Program-made: the position numbers and the translations under genes | NCBI GenBank assembly: GCA_014656175.1 | Contig: BNBX01000010.1 | Span: 62,001-126,000, forward strand | DNA from: Streptomyces werraensis | GTDB taxonomy: Bacteria > Actinomycetota > Actinomycetes > Streptomycetales > Streptomycetaceae | Length of the DNA stretch: 64,000 bases | Reading direction: 5' to 3' | Notes under the pieces: model-generated | The model's input: the letters and a program-made list of their open reading frames with translations, nothing else | Database searches by the model: none | Told to the model about the DNA's origin: nothing | Shown here: in pieces, positions 1 to 8,039 of the stretch | Layout: every line of letters starts with the position of its first letter | How positions within the stretch are numbered: the first letter of the stretch is position 1

Positions 1-399
1 GGGCTCGTCGTGGGAGGGGATGACGTAGAAGGGGAAGACGAGGCTGCGCGGGTTGTTGGTGCCGCGGATCGAGTAGCGGACGTCGATGTGCAGCACGCCC
101 TCGCCGGGGCCGGCGGTGACCTGGACCTCCTCGACCTCGATGCGCGGCTCCCAGCGGTCGAGGCTCGTGTACACCTCGTGCTGGATGCGGCCGGCGGTGG
201 CCTCGTTGACGGGGGCGAAGACCAGCTCGTGGATGGCGCAGCCGAACTCCGGGCGCATCGGCCGTTCGCCCGGCGCGGTGGCCAGGACGAGCCGGATGGC
301 CTCCTCGATCTCCTTCTCGCCGCTGACCAGGGCGATGCCGCCGGTGGGTCCGATGCGCATCGGGAACGCCCAGCCGGAGCCGACGAACTGCTCGGCCAT
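1..399 (-). CDS. GPW/gp25-family baseplate wedge protein of an eCIS, partial
   Basis: The protein starts MAEQFVGSGWAFPMRIGPTG and continues through an acidic helix (EKEIEEAIRLVLATAPGER) and MRPEFGCAIHELVF, the usual pattern of the gp25/GPW lysozyme-like baseplate family. In contractile tails this small protein forms the inner baseplate with the sheath and spike. The reading frame is still open at base 1, so the C-terminus lies outside the window; 133 codons are visible. Its ATG overlaps the TGA of the spike gene by one base (TGATG), which indicates translational coupling. The family call is recognised from the sequence; the eCIS role follows from its neighbours. Confidence 0.88.
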   Translation of the reverse strand, partial: MAEQFVGSGWAFPMRIGPTGGIALVSGEKEIEEAIRLVLATAPGERPMRPEFGCAIHELVFAPVNEATAGRIQHEVYTSLDRWEPRIEVEEVQVTAGPGEGVLHIDVRYSIRGTNNPRSLVFPFYVIPSHDEP

Positions 400-2309
400 C
401 AGATCACCGGCTTTCCGTTGGCGGTGAGCAGCCCCATGACCGGCACGGTGGCCGCGCGGATGCCCACGCTGGCCGCCGCGTTGATCTGCACGCTGCCCAG
501 CGCGGTGAGGCTGGCCAGGCCCGCGGCCTTCAGCGACAGGGCGCCCTTGGCGTCCACGTTCACCGCGCCGACGGACGAGCTGAGGCTGACCGCGCCGCGC
601 CCCTGCAGGGTGAGCGGGCCGCCGCTCCTGATGGTCACCGAGCGCTTGCCGTTCAACGTCAGATCCGTCCCCGCCTCGACGGAGACCGCCCGCCCGCCCT
701 TGATGACGACCGTGCCCTCGCTGTCGACGGTGATCTCCGTCCTGGTGCGGTCCAGGTTGATGACCAGCTTGTCGTCGCCGGAGACGATCCGGACGCCCTG
801 CTTGCGGGCGCCGTTGGTCTGGCTGAGCAGGTCGACCCGGTTGGCCTCGCGGTCGGACAGGGTGTGCCGGACGGCCCGCCGCTTGACGGTGTCGTGCAGC
901 GGCACGTCCCGGACCGGGGACGGCTTGTCCACGCCGTTGTAGAGCCCGCCGACGACGAACGGGTGGTCCAGCGCGCCCCGGTCGAACGCCACCAGCACCT
1001 CGTCGCCCACGTCCAGCGGGAAGATGCTCCCGCCGCGCTTCCCGCCGAGCTGCACGGTCCGTGTCCAGTCGGAGACGTAACTGTCGTCCAGCCACGGGAA
1101 CCTCAGCTTGACCCGGCCCTGCTTCAGCGGGTCCTGCACATCGGTGACCAGCGCGTTGGCGACGCCGGGCAGCCGGGGCGCGGCGGCCGCGGCGCCGCTC
1201 CCGCCGCCACCGGAGGTGAGCCCGAACAGGGAGCGCCACTGGCGTCCGCTGACGGTGATCCAGGTCTCGTAGTGCTTGCCGTCGCCGAACACGTGCCGGG
1301 CGGACGTCACGGTGTACTTGCCCTCGAAGGGCGCGCCGACGTCGGTGAGCGTGACCGGCACGCCGGGCCGCAGCTTGGGGTTGCCGCGTACCACGACCTC
1401 CAGCTCGGCGAACGACGAGGTGACGTCGTCGGCGAGCGAGTCGGCGGCGTACTTCACCTCGTTCTGCCGGTCGTACGGCTTCTCCGTCTCGACGAGCGTG
1501 ACGGTCCCGAAGGCGGAGGCGGCCTTCTGCGGGGTGGTGCCGATGTCGATGCCCGGGTGGGCGGTGGTCGGCGCGGTCGCGGTCAGCTCCTTCTTCGCGA
1601 CGACGTCCCAGCCGCGCGCCTCGACCCGCCCGAACTGGTCGGCGGCGGTCACCGCGGCCCGGCAGCGCAGCACGTCGGTGCCGGCCTGGAGGACGTACGG
1701 GCTCTTCTCGCCCGGAGTGCTGGTGGGCGGTGCGCCGGAGGCGGGGTCGGGGCCGGTGAACCGGAAGCGGCCCTTGGCGTCCAGGGACATCACCCGGTCG
1801 TTCTCGTCGGCGAGCCGGGACAGGAAGTCCCAGTCGGAGACGTTGGCCTGGCTGATGAACTCGTAGACCGTCCGCGTGCCCTGCACGGTGCCGATCGTCA
1901 GGCCGTCCTGGGCGGCGAGCGTGCGGGCGATGTCGGACGCCGTCTGGTTGCGGTAGGCGGCGACGCGGCGGCGGCGCATCATGCGGTGCCCGCGGTCGTA
2001 GCCGCGGATCACGGTGAAGGTGCCGGTGCCGTCGTAGTCGGTCTCCATGCCGGTGACCTCGCCGGTCAGCAGCGGCTCACCGGCGCCCTTGCCGTGCGCG
2101 ACGGGCGCGATCACCACCTCGGTGCCGAACTTGATGCCGAGCTTGCCGAGCACCATGCCGTGCGCGTCGCGGAACGTCACCCGGAACGCGCCCGGCACGC
2201 CCGCGCCCAGGTCCACCCAGCCGCCGACGAGCAGCGGGGCGAAGTACGGCGGGACGGGCTTCCCGTCGAAGGTGACGTCGACGATGTTGGAGAAGGAGGG
2301 CTTGACCAT
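399..2309 (-). CDS. VgrG-like hub/spike protein of an eCIS
   Basis: The protein has 636 residues. Residues 1 to about 350 look like the phage late-control D (gp27-like) hub, including the segment GYDRGHRMMRRRRVAAYRNQ followed by a SDIARTLAAQ stretch. A Gly/Ala linker leads to a gp5-like OB fold from about residue 381 (QDPLKQGRVKLRFPW and FPLDVGDEVLVAFDRG). The C-terminus has short repeated beta-strands (TLQGRGAVSLSSSVGAVN) expected of a triangular spike. It would sit at the tip of the contractile tube. It overlaps the gp25 gene by one base and follows the LysM adaptor by 3 bp. No separate toxin domain is visible after the spike. Confidence 0.92.
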   Translation of the reverse strand: MVKPSFSNIVDVTFDGKPVPPYFAPLLVGGWVDLGAGVPGAFRVTFRDAHGMVLGKLGIKFGTEVVIAPVAHGKGAGEPLLTGEVTGMETDYDGTGTFTVIRGYDRGHRMMRRRRVAAYRNQTASDIARTLAAQDGLTIGTVQGTRTVYEFISQANVSDWDFLSRLADENDRVMSLDAKGRFRFTGPDPASGAPPTSTPGEKSPYVLQAGTDVLRCRAAVTAADQFGRVEARGWDVVAKKELTATAPTTAHPGIDIGTTPQKAASAFGTVTLVETEKPYDRQNEVKYAADSLADDVTSSFAELEVVVRGNPKLRPGVPVTLTDVGAPFEGKYTVTSARHVFGDGKHYETWITVSGRQWRSLFGLTSGGGGSGAAAAAPRLPGVANALVTDVQDPLKQGRVKLRFPWLDDSYVSDWTRTVQLGGKRGGSIFPLDVGDEVLVAFDRGALDHPFVVGGLYNGVDKPSPVRDVPLHDTVKRRAVRHTLSDREANRVDLLSQTNGARKQGVRIVSGDDKLVINLDRTRTEITVDSEGTVVIKGGRAVSVEAGTDLTLNGKRSVTIRSGGPLTLQGRGAVSLSSSVGAVNVDAKGALSLKAAGLASLTALGSVQINAAASVGIRAATVPVMGLLTANGKPVI

Positions 2310-2312
2310 CGG

Positions 2313-3047
2313 TTACGCGACCTCCCCGGCCGCGGGAAGGATGAGTTCGGTGCCGCCCGGCAGCCGGGACGGGTCGTCGATGTCGTTGGCCTCGGCGATC
2401 GCCCGCCAGGCCGTCGCGTCCCCGTACTCCCGCCAGGCCAGCGACTGGAGCGTGTCGCCCGCGACGACCCGGTGCACGCGCCGGGCGGTCAGCGCGCCCG
2501 ACGTCGGGTTCTGGCCCTTGGTCTGCCCGGGGATCTCGTTCAGCTCCACCTGGCAGGCCGCCCGGATCGGCACCCCCGTCGTGCCGAACAGCGTGTACGT
2601 CGCCTGCACGCTCCCGATGTACGCCGTGAACCGCGCCGTCGAGAACGACCCCCATTCGAACACCACCCACGGCGTCGACGGCTGGTCCGCGGCGATGGAC
2701 TTCGCGGTCACCTCGCAGCAGGAGAACAGCGCCTCGACCTTCTTCAGCACGCTGCTGTCGCCCGGGTCGCCCGAGCAGTCCAGGAAGATCTCCATCGACA
2801 GGCTGCGCCCCTCCGCGCCCATGAACTCCGGCAGCGGGCCGTCGCGCAGGGCGGCGGACGGGGTGCTCTTCCACTGGGCGCGGCGGGTCAGGGTCAGCTG
2901 CGCCGGGTTGAAGTCGAAGTCGAAGGTCCTGATCAGGCCGCCCGGTGTGGTGCTGTCGCCGATGGGGGGCTCGTGGATGGCGAGCGTGGCGCGCACCAGG
3001 CTCTTGCCCGCGCCGCCCGTGGAGCCCTTTCCTCCCTTGCCTGCCAT
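2313..3047 (-). CDS. LysM-containing tube adaptor protein of an eCIS (Afp7/gp53-like)
   Basis: The protein has 244 residues. The N-terminal 160 residues resemble the contractile injection system tube protein domain (FDFDFNPAQLTLTRRAQW, then WVVFEWGSF and TYTLFGTTGVPIRA). The C-terminus carries a LysM-like module with VVAGDTLQSLAWREYGDATAW and LPGGTELILP. In phage and eCIS baseplates such proteins lie between tube and spike, and the LysM fold acts structurally. The gene sits directly upstream of the spike gene in the same operon. The start is supported by the low-complexity MAGKGGKGSTGG leader and by a 52-bp gap to the preceding gene. Confidence 0.85.
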   Translation of the reverse strand: MAGKGGKGSTGGAGKSLVRATLAIHEPPIGDSTTPGGLIRTFDFDFNPAQLTLTRRAQWKSTPSAALRDGPLPEFMGAEGRSLSMEIFLDCSGDPGDSSVLKKVEALFSCCEVTAKSIAADQPSTPWVVFEWGSFSTARFTAYIGSVQATYTLFGTTGVPIRAACQVELNEIPGQTKGQNPTSGALTARRVHRVVAGDTLQSLAWREYGDATAWRAIAEANDIDDPSRLPGGTELILPAAGEVA

Positions 3048-3099
3048 GTGCTTCGTCTCCGTCCTGGTGTCGTTCCGTCGTGCTGGTGCGGGGCGTGGG

Positions 3100-3525
3100 T
3101 CAGTCGGTGAAGCCGTGATGGGCGATCTCCAGGACCTCCGTGGCGACGCCCGGGTTCGCGGGGTCCAGGGACGGCCCCTGCCAGCTCACCGGCAGCACGT
3201 CGATCAGGCCCCAGCGGGCCACCTCGGACCCGTCCGCGCGCAGTGCCGAGATCTGCGCGGTGGGGCGGGTGACGCCGGTCGTCACGGACGAGATCCACGC
3301 GGCGACCTTCGACGTGTCCGGGGTCAGCGGGCGGGTCAGCCGGATCGTGGAGAAGGTGACGCGGGTGGGCAGCTGCCACACGAACCCGTTGTTGCCGCCC
3401 TCCTGATACTGCTCCACCTCGACCGTCGACGCGAGCCCCTCACAGCCGTTGAAGGCGCCGAGGCTCTCGCCGTCGATGGTGAGGGTGAAGAAGATCGTGG
3501 ATCCCGGATCGAGATCGCTGGGCAT
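3100..3525 (-). CDS. Second tail-tube-like protein (gp19 family) of an eCIS
   Basis: The protein has 141 residues with the gp19/Hcp-like tube signature: DPGSTIFFTLTIDGESLGAF near the N-terminus, NNGFVWQLPTRVTFSTIRLTRPL in the middle and VLEIAHHGF at the end. It diverges from the main tube protein encoded at 7534-7977. It is placed next to the adaptor and spike genes, as expected for a tube-initiator ring. The assignment to the tube fold is family-based; the initiator role is inferred from gene order. Confidence 0.82.
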   Translation of the reverse strand: MPSDLDPGSTIFFTLTIDGESLGAFNGCEGLASTVEVEQYQEGGNNGFVWQLPTRVTFSTIRLTRPLTPDTSKVAAWISSVTTGVTRPTAQISALRADGSEVARWGLIDVLPVSWQGPSLDPANPGVATEVLEIAHHGFTD

Positions 3526-3563
3526 CGCGGGGCCTTTCGGAAGGGGCGAGGGGCGGGTGCGGG

Positions 3564-6500
3564 TCAGGCGCGTGGATCGCGGAGCCGGCCGATGCGTTCG
3601 CGGTCCATGCGCAGTTCGGTCCGCAGGAGCCGGGTGAGCGGGCCGACCAGCCGGTGCGTCAGCTCGTCGAGCTGACCGTCGGTCAGGGACCGGGGGTCGA
3701 AGGGGGGCGCGCCGGGGGGACCGCCCGGCCCCGGGTGCGGGTCACGGGCGCTGTACGGCGGGGGCGGGCCCGGGTCGTACGGCGGGGGCGGCGTGGTGGG
3801 TGCGGGGGGTGACGGGGGCGCCGCCGGGGCGGGAGTGGGCGGTGTCGCGCGCTGTACGGGGAGGGCGGGGGCAGCGGGGGGCGTGGTGACAGCGGCGGCC
3901 GGCGCCGGGAGGACCGGGGCGGCGGTGGCGGGGGCGCGGACGGGGACGGACGGCGTGCTCGCGGGGCGCGGGGACGTCGAAGGGGGCGCGGGCGTGGGAG
4001 CGGGCGGAGGGGCGGCCGGTGAGGAGGCGCGCTGGACGGGAGTGGTGCCCGGGTCGGTGAGGGCGGGGCCGCCCGGCGGCGTCGAGGGCGCGAACCCGGG
4101 GGTGACCGGGGTGCTCGAACGGGTGGGGTGCGGCGCGGGCGCGGCGGGTGCGGTGCCGCGCTGCAGGGGAGCACCGAGGCCGGGGCGTGCGGCGGGCACG
4201 GGGGTGGCCGGCCGGGTGTACGTCGGCGTGTCGGGCCGCGTGAGGGGCTGCACGGGAGTGCTCCTCGACGTGGTGCGGGAGTGCGGCGCGGAGGCGGGTG
4301 CGGTGGTCCGGCCTTCAGCGGCCGGGGCGGTGGGCGCGGACGATGCCGCCACAGGCGTGGGACGTCCTGCCGTGAGCCGCTGGATGGCGGGCCCGACCGG
4401 GGTGGCCGCCGAGGCGGGCGCGGCGGGTGACGGGACGGTACGGGCCGGCCTCGGTACGGCGACGGAGGTGGACCCGAGCGGCGGCAGCACGGTACGGCCC
4501 CGCGCGGGCGTCGGAGCGTCCCCGGAGGGCGTACGGCGTTGCGGCACGGGGGCGTTGAGGGCAGCCGCGGGGGTTGGCGTGGCCGGAGGCCGGGATCCGG
4601 GTGCGGCCGGCTTGACCGCGTCGGCCGGGAGTGGGGGCGTGGCGGGGGCGGCCGATGCCGGGTTCGTGCCGGTGGCCCGCTGGACAGGTGCTGCCGGGGG
4701 TGCGGGGACCGCGAGGGGGCGGACCGGAACGTCGGTCACGCCCGGTGTGGCGGCGGCTCGCTGAGCGCCCGTGGTGGTGGGGGTGGACGGTGTCGTGTCC
4801 GGGGCGCTGGTCCGCCGGACGGGGGCTGCTTCGGATGCGGGCGGTGTGGCGCTCCGGTGCGGGACCGCTGTGGGGGTGGACGGTGTCGTGTCCGGGGCGC
4901 TGACGCGCTGGACGGCGGGCGTCTCGGGTGCGGGTGGGGTGGCGGTGCGGGGCGGGAGCGCGGTGGAGGGGGCCGTGCCCGGGGCGCTGGTCCGCCGGAC
5001 GGGGGCTGCTTCGGATGCGGGCGGTGTGGCGCCCCGGTGCGGGACCGCTGTGGGGGTGGACGGTGTCGTGTCCGGGGCGCTGACGCGCTGGACGGCGGGC
5101 GTCTCGGGTGCGGGTGGGGTGGCGGTCCGGGGCGGGAGCGCGGTGGAGGGGGCCGTGCCCGAGGCGCTGGTCCGCCGGACGGGGGTTGCCTCGGACGCCG
5201 GTGGCGTGGCGCTCCGGGACGGAGCCGCGGTAGGGGTGGACGCTGCCGCGTCCGGCGCGCTGGCGCGCTGGACGGCAGGCGTCCGGGATGCCGAGGGTGT
5301 GGCGGCCCGGGGCGGGGTCGCGGTGGAAGGGGACGGAGCCGTGTCCGGCGCACCGGTCCGCTGGACGGCAGGCGCCTCGGCTGCGGGGACAGGGCCGGGA
5401 GGGGCCGGGTCGTCCGTCGGGGGCCGAAGTGAGGGCGTCGGTGTGGCCGGAGCCACCGGGACGTCGACGGCCCGGGGCGCCGGTGCCGGCGCGAACCGCC
5501 GCAGCGGTGCGACGGGCACCGCGGAGCCGGGCCGGGCAAGGCGCTGCACCGTGGCCACGGGAGCAGCGGCCGGCGTGGCCACGGGCGCGGGTACGCCGTC
5601 CCCGTCGCTCAGGGCCGCTCCCGGGCCCCCGGGCTGCTCCCCCGGCGCGCGCCGCACCGCCGGAGACCCGGCCGGCAGCCCCGGCGCGACCGGAGGGCGC
5701 GCCGACGGCGCCGGTACCCCGGAAGCCGTGGGCACGGGGGACGCCGCCCCCGGGCCGCCGGACGGACCTGAGGGCTCGGGCGTCCGTGCGGCCGGAGCAC
5801 CCCCGCCGGACCGGGGCGCCCGGCGCTGCACGGCGGGCGCGGTCCGCCGCAGAGGGACGGCCGCGGGTGCGGGACGCAGGTGCGGGGTCACCGGCGTCAG
5901 CGCGGACGGCGCCGAGGGAGCCAGTGCACGGGCCGGTGCCAGGGGCCGCACCGGGGGCGCCACGCCGGCGGCCACCGGTGCCGGCGCCTGTGCCGTGCCC
6001 TCCGACGCCTCCGGGACAGCCCGCCGCTGTACGGGCGCGCTGCCGGAGTCCCGGGGGACGGGCGTCATCGGGGCGTCCCCGGTCACGGGGGTGTCCGAGG
6101 CCGCACCGGTGACCGGTGGGACCGACGACGGCGAGGCGGCCGAGGCGGCCGGGCGGGCGACGGGAACCGGCGAGGGGGAGGGCTCCGACAGGCTTCCCGA
6201 GGCCGCCGCGCGCGGCCCGGGCGCCCCCGGCCCCGACGGCGGAGCCGTCAACGGCGCCCCGAGCAGGGGACGTCGGCGCGGCGCGGACGCCGTACCACCG
6301 CCTCCCGAGGAGCCCGTCGGGGCGTCCGCCGGCCCCGAACCGGAGCCCCGCGTCACGACCGGAGCCGTCGCCACCGGCAGCGTCCTCCGCTGCACAGGCG
6401 CCGCCGATCCCACCGCCCTGGTCAGGGAAGCGGAACGTCGCGTGGGGGTGGGAGAGGGCGTCACCCCGAGGGGAGCCGCCGTGCGCTGCACCGCCGGCGG

Positions 6501-6890
6501 CTCCTCACCCTCCGCCAGGTGACCGGCCTCCCCCGAAGACGCCGCGACCGGCAGGTCCCGCGTGGGCAGTTCCAGCCCCGCGGACGGCCGCGCCGACGCG
6601 GTGAGGACACCCTCGACCAGCCCCCCGGGCGCTCCGTCCAGGACGGCGTGGGAGAGCGTGCCCGCGAAGGACGGGTTCTGCCACGTGCTCAGCCTGCCGC
6701 CGAACCCGGCGTCGGCGACCGGCCACGACGGCCGGGAAGTCGCCCGCCGGATCGGCGGCAGCGCGGTCCACGCGGCCGTCCGCACAGGCGCCGCGGGGAC
6801 GGACGTACCGCCACCCGCGTCCGCCGGACCCACGTCCGCCGGGCCCGCGTCCGCGCCGCCCCTCCGGCGCAGCCGGTCGAGGAATCCCAT
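3564..6890 (-). CDS. Large Pro/Ala/Thr-rich repeat protein of the eCIS locus, unknown function
   Basis: The protein has 1108 residues and is almost wholly low-complexity. A short basic N-terminus (MGFLDRLRRRGG) is followed by about 1000 residues of Pro, Ala, Thr and Ser punctuated by AVQR, PVQR or PVRR every 28-32 residues. The only non-repetitive part is the C-terminus, a predicted amphipathic helix with LDELTHRLVGPLTRLLRTEL and DRERIGRLRDP. It lies between the tail-chaperone-like pair and the second tube gene, the slot where phages keep the tape-measure gene. I cannot assign a function. A disordered scaffold, tether or length determinant is possible, but sequence alone does not decide it. 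Confidence 0.7.
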   Translation of the reverse strand: MGFLDRLRRRGGADAGPADVGPADAGGGTSVPAAPVRTAAWTALPPIRRATSRPSWPVADAGFGGRLSTWQNPSFAGTLSHAVLDGAPGGLVEGVLTASARPSAGLELPTRDLPVAASSGEAGHLAEGEEPPAVQRTAAPLGVTPSPTPTRRSASLTRAVGSAAPVQRRTLPVATAPVVTRGSGSGPADAPTGSSGGGGTASAPRRRPLLGAPLTAPPSGPGAPGPRAAASGSLSEPSPSPVPVARPAASAASPSSVPPVTGAASDTPVTGDAPMTPVPRDSGSAPVQRRAVPEASEGTAQAPAPVAAGVAPPVRPLAPARALAPSAPSALTPVTPHLRPAPAAVPLRRTAPAVQRRAPRSGGGAPAARTPEPSGPSGGPGAASPVPTASGVPAPSARPPVAPGLPAGSPAVRRAPGEQPGGPGAALSDGDGVPAPVATPAAAPVATVQRLARPGSAVPVAPLRRFAPAPAPRAVDVPVAPATPTPSLRPPTDDPAPPGPVPAAEAPAVQRTGAPDTAPSPSTATPPRAATPSASRTPAVQRASAPDAAASTPTAAPSRSATPPASEATPVRRTSASGTAPSTALPPRTATPPAPETPAVQRVSAPDTTPSTPTAVPHRGATPPASEAAPVRRTSAPGTAPSTALPPRTATPPAPETPAVQRVSAPDTTPSTPTAVPHRSATPPASEAAPVRRTSAPDTTPSTPTTTGAQRAAATPGVTDVPVRPLAVPAPPAAPVQRATGTNPASAAPATPPLPADAVKPAAPGSRPPATPTPAAALNAPVPQRRTPSGDAPTPARGRTVLPPLGSTSVAVPRPARTVPSPAAPASAATPVGPAIQRLTAGRPTPVAASSAPTAPAAEGRTTAPASAPHSRTTSRSTPVQPLTRPDTPTYTRPATPVPAARPGLGAPLQRGTAPAAPAPHPTRSSTPVTPGFAPSTPPGGPALTDPGTTPVQRASSPAAPPPAPTPAPPSTSPRPASTPSVPVRAPATAAPVLPAPAAAVTTPPAAPALPVQRATPPTPAPAAPPSPPAPTTPPPPYDPGPPPPYSARDPHPGPGGPPGAPPFDPRSLTDGQLDELTHRLVGPLTRLLRTELRMDRERIGRLRDPRA
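4801..5340 (-). repeat. 180-bp tandem repeats inside the Pro/Ala/Thr-rich eCIS gene
   Basis: Three consecutive 180-bp units begin at 4801, 4981 and 5161. By direct comparison the first two differ at only two positions, and the third is more diverged. Each unit encodes 60 residues made of a 32-residue block starting PAVQR and a 28-residue block starting PVRR. The near identity of adjacent copies points to recent expansion by slippage or unequal recombination, so length should vary between strains and assemblies. Confidence 0.93.
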
Positions 6891-6896
6891 GGCGTG

Positions 6897-7055
6897 TCAG
6901 CCCTCCGCCGACGCGCGCGTGACGAGGGCGGTGATCTGCTCCGCGTACCGGCGGCGGTCACCGTGTTCGAGGTCCAGGATGTCCTCCAGGCTCCAGTGGA
7001 AGTGGTAGGCGAGGTACGCGATCTCCTCGTGCAGCCGGTCGGTCGCGTACGTCAC
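6897..7055 (-). CDS. DUF6760-type small eCIS protein
   Basis: The protein has 52 residues: a GTG start, a short TYATDRLHEEIAYLAYHF segment, then HWSLEDILDLEHGDRRRYAEQI and a short tail. It resembles the small helical DUF6760 proteins that accompany Streptomyces-type eCIS loci. The GTG overlaps the TGA of the preceding gene by 4 bp (GTGA). The arrangement, a small ORF overlapping the end of a chaperone-like gene just after the tube gene, mirrors the G/T tail-assembly chaperone pair of phages. A G-run just upstream could allow a -1 shift joining the two. The family name is from memory; the function is inferred. Confidence 0.75.
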   Translation of the reverse strand: MTYATDRLHEEIAYLAYHFHWSLEDILDLEHGDRRRYAEQITALVTRASAEG

Positions 7056-7534
7056 GATTCCCCCAGGCGGCTCCCGCCGAGTTCGACCTCGAACGGCTGC
7101 TCGCAGTGGGGGCAGGTCACGCCGGCGCGGGTGTGGCCCTCGGCGTTCACCTGCCGGTAGAAGTCCTGGAGGAACGCCAGGTCGGAGGCGAACATGTTCT
7201 CCACGACCCCGTCGTGCACCATCGGGAGCGTCCCCAGCCGGGTGATGACCCGGCCGAGCAGCACCACCGACAGGTAGGCGGGGTTCTCCTGCACGCGGAC
7301 GTCGCGCAGCGGGACCAGTTCGTCCCGCGCGGTCGCGAGCCGCATCGTGCCGTGCCTGTGGACGGTGCCGTTCTCGTCGACGTAGCCGCGGGGCAGTTCG
7401 AAGGGGAACTCGGTGCGCAGCGCCCCGCCGGACGACACGTCCTCCTCCGGTTCCGCGACGGCGGCCGGGGCCGCCTCCGCGGGACCCGGGCCGGCCGGGA
7501 GGGCTCCCGGCCGGGCGGCGGTGGTGCGTCGCAT
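7052..7534 (-). CDS. T4 base-plate/tail-assembly-chaperone-like protein of the eCIS
   Basis: The protein has 160 residues. A disordered Ala/Pro-rich N-terminus of about 45 residues precedes a core containing TEFPFELPRGYVDENGTVHR, MRLATARDELVPLRD and VVLLGRVITRLG. It ends with a CPHCEQPF motif that could form half of a zinc site. The core resembles the family annotated as T4 bacteriophage base plate protein, which in eCIS loci follows the tube gene. I chose the ATG at 7534 because it overlaps the tube stop codon (TAATG) and the frame upstream is the tube gene itself. A chaperone role for tail assembly is inferred from position. Confidence 0.72.
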   Translation of the reverse strand: MRRTTAARPGALPAGPGPAEAAPAAVAEPEEDVSSGGALRTEFPFELPRGYVDENGTVHRHGTMRLATARDELVPLRDVRVQENPAYLSVVLLGRVITRLGTLPMVHDGVVENMFASDLAFLQDFYRQVNAEGHTRAGVTCPHCEQPFEVELGGSRLGES

Positions 7535-7977
7535 TACTCGATGACCAGTTCTTCGAACGTGATGGTCACCGTCTCGGTCAGCGCGGAGGCCTCGCCGGCC
7601 TTCACGGTGCTGGTGTCGATCTTGCTGCACCAGGCGTTGCGCATGTTGTACCGCTTGACCGGATTGTTCTGGTAGTCCATCACCATGATGGTGGCGTTCT
7701 TGCGGGCCGTGGCCATCGCGCCGTTGACCGACTCGTTGATCCACTCGTTGAACGCGGGGGACTGGGTCATGCCGCGCACGACCGTGCAGGTGCCGGCCTT
7801 CTTCACGCCCGGCATCTTCTTGGTGACGGGCTTGCCCTGGGCCGAGACCTGCTGGTACTCGATCACGTCCTGCTCGATGCTGAGGCCGCTGACCTCGGCG
7901 AGGTACTCGACCATCACGCCGTCGATCTGGAGGCCGAAGTTGTGTGAGGTGAGGGCGTCACCCGGCTGCAGACTCAT
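7534..7977 (-). CDS. Major tail tube protein (gp19/Hcp-like) of the eCIS
   Basis: The protein has 147 residues and is highly characteristic: DALTSHNFGLQIDGVMVEYL, EVSGLSIEQDVIEYQQ, GKPVTKKMPGVKKAGTCTVV and a C-terminal ETVTITFEELVIE. This is the T4-like tube family that stacks as hexameric rings inside the sheath. The gene follows the sheath gene by 62 bp and overlaps the next gene by one base. An intact start and end and no unusual residues suggest a functional protein. Confidence 0.95.
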   Translation of the reverse strand: MSLQPGDALTSHNFGLQIDGVMVEYLAEVSGLSIEQDVIEYQQVSAQGKPVTKKMPGVKKAGTCTVVRGMTQSPAFNEWINESVNGAMATARKNATIMVMDYQNNPVKRYNMRNAWCSKIDTSTVKAGEASALTETVTITFEELVIE

Positions 7978-8039
7978 CTGTCGCTACTTTCCTTCGCAGA
8001 GGGGGGAGTTCGGGGGGAGGGCGGAGTGCGGGGTCTGCC

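Noticed and set aside
864..3110. Long open frame on the + strand opposite the spike and adaptor genes
   Set aside because: Its translation is Arg/Gly/Val-rich low complexity typical of the antisense of GC-rich genes, while the minus strand encodes clear tail-protein domains.
4000..6400. Repeat array that could be taken for a CRISPR or satellite
   Set aside because: The repeats are adjacent without spacers, keep the reading frame and encode regular 28- and 32-residue blocks.
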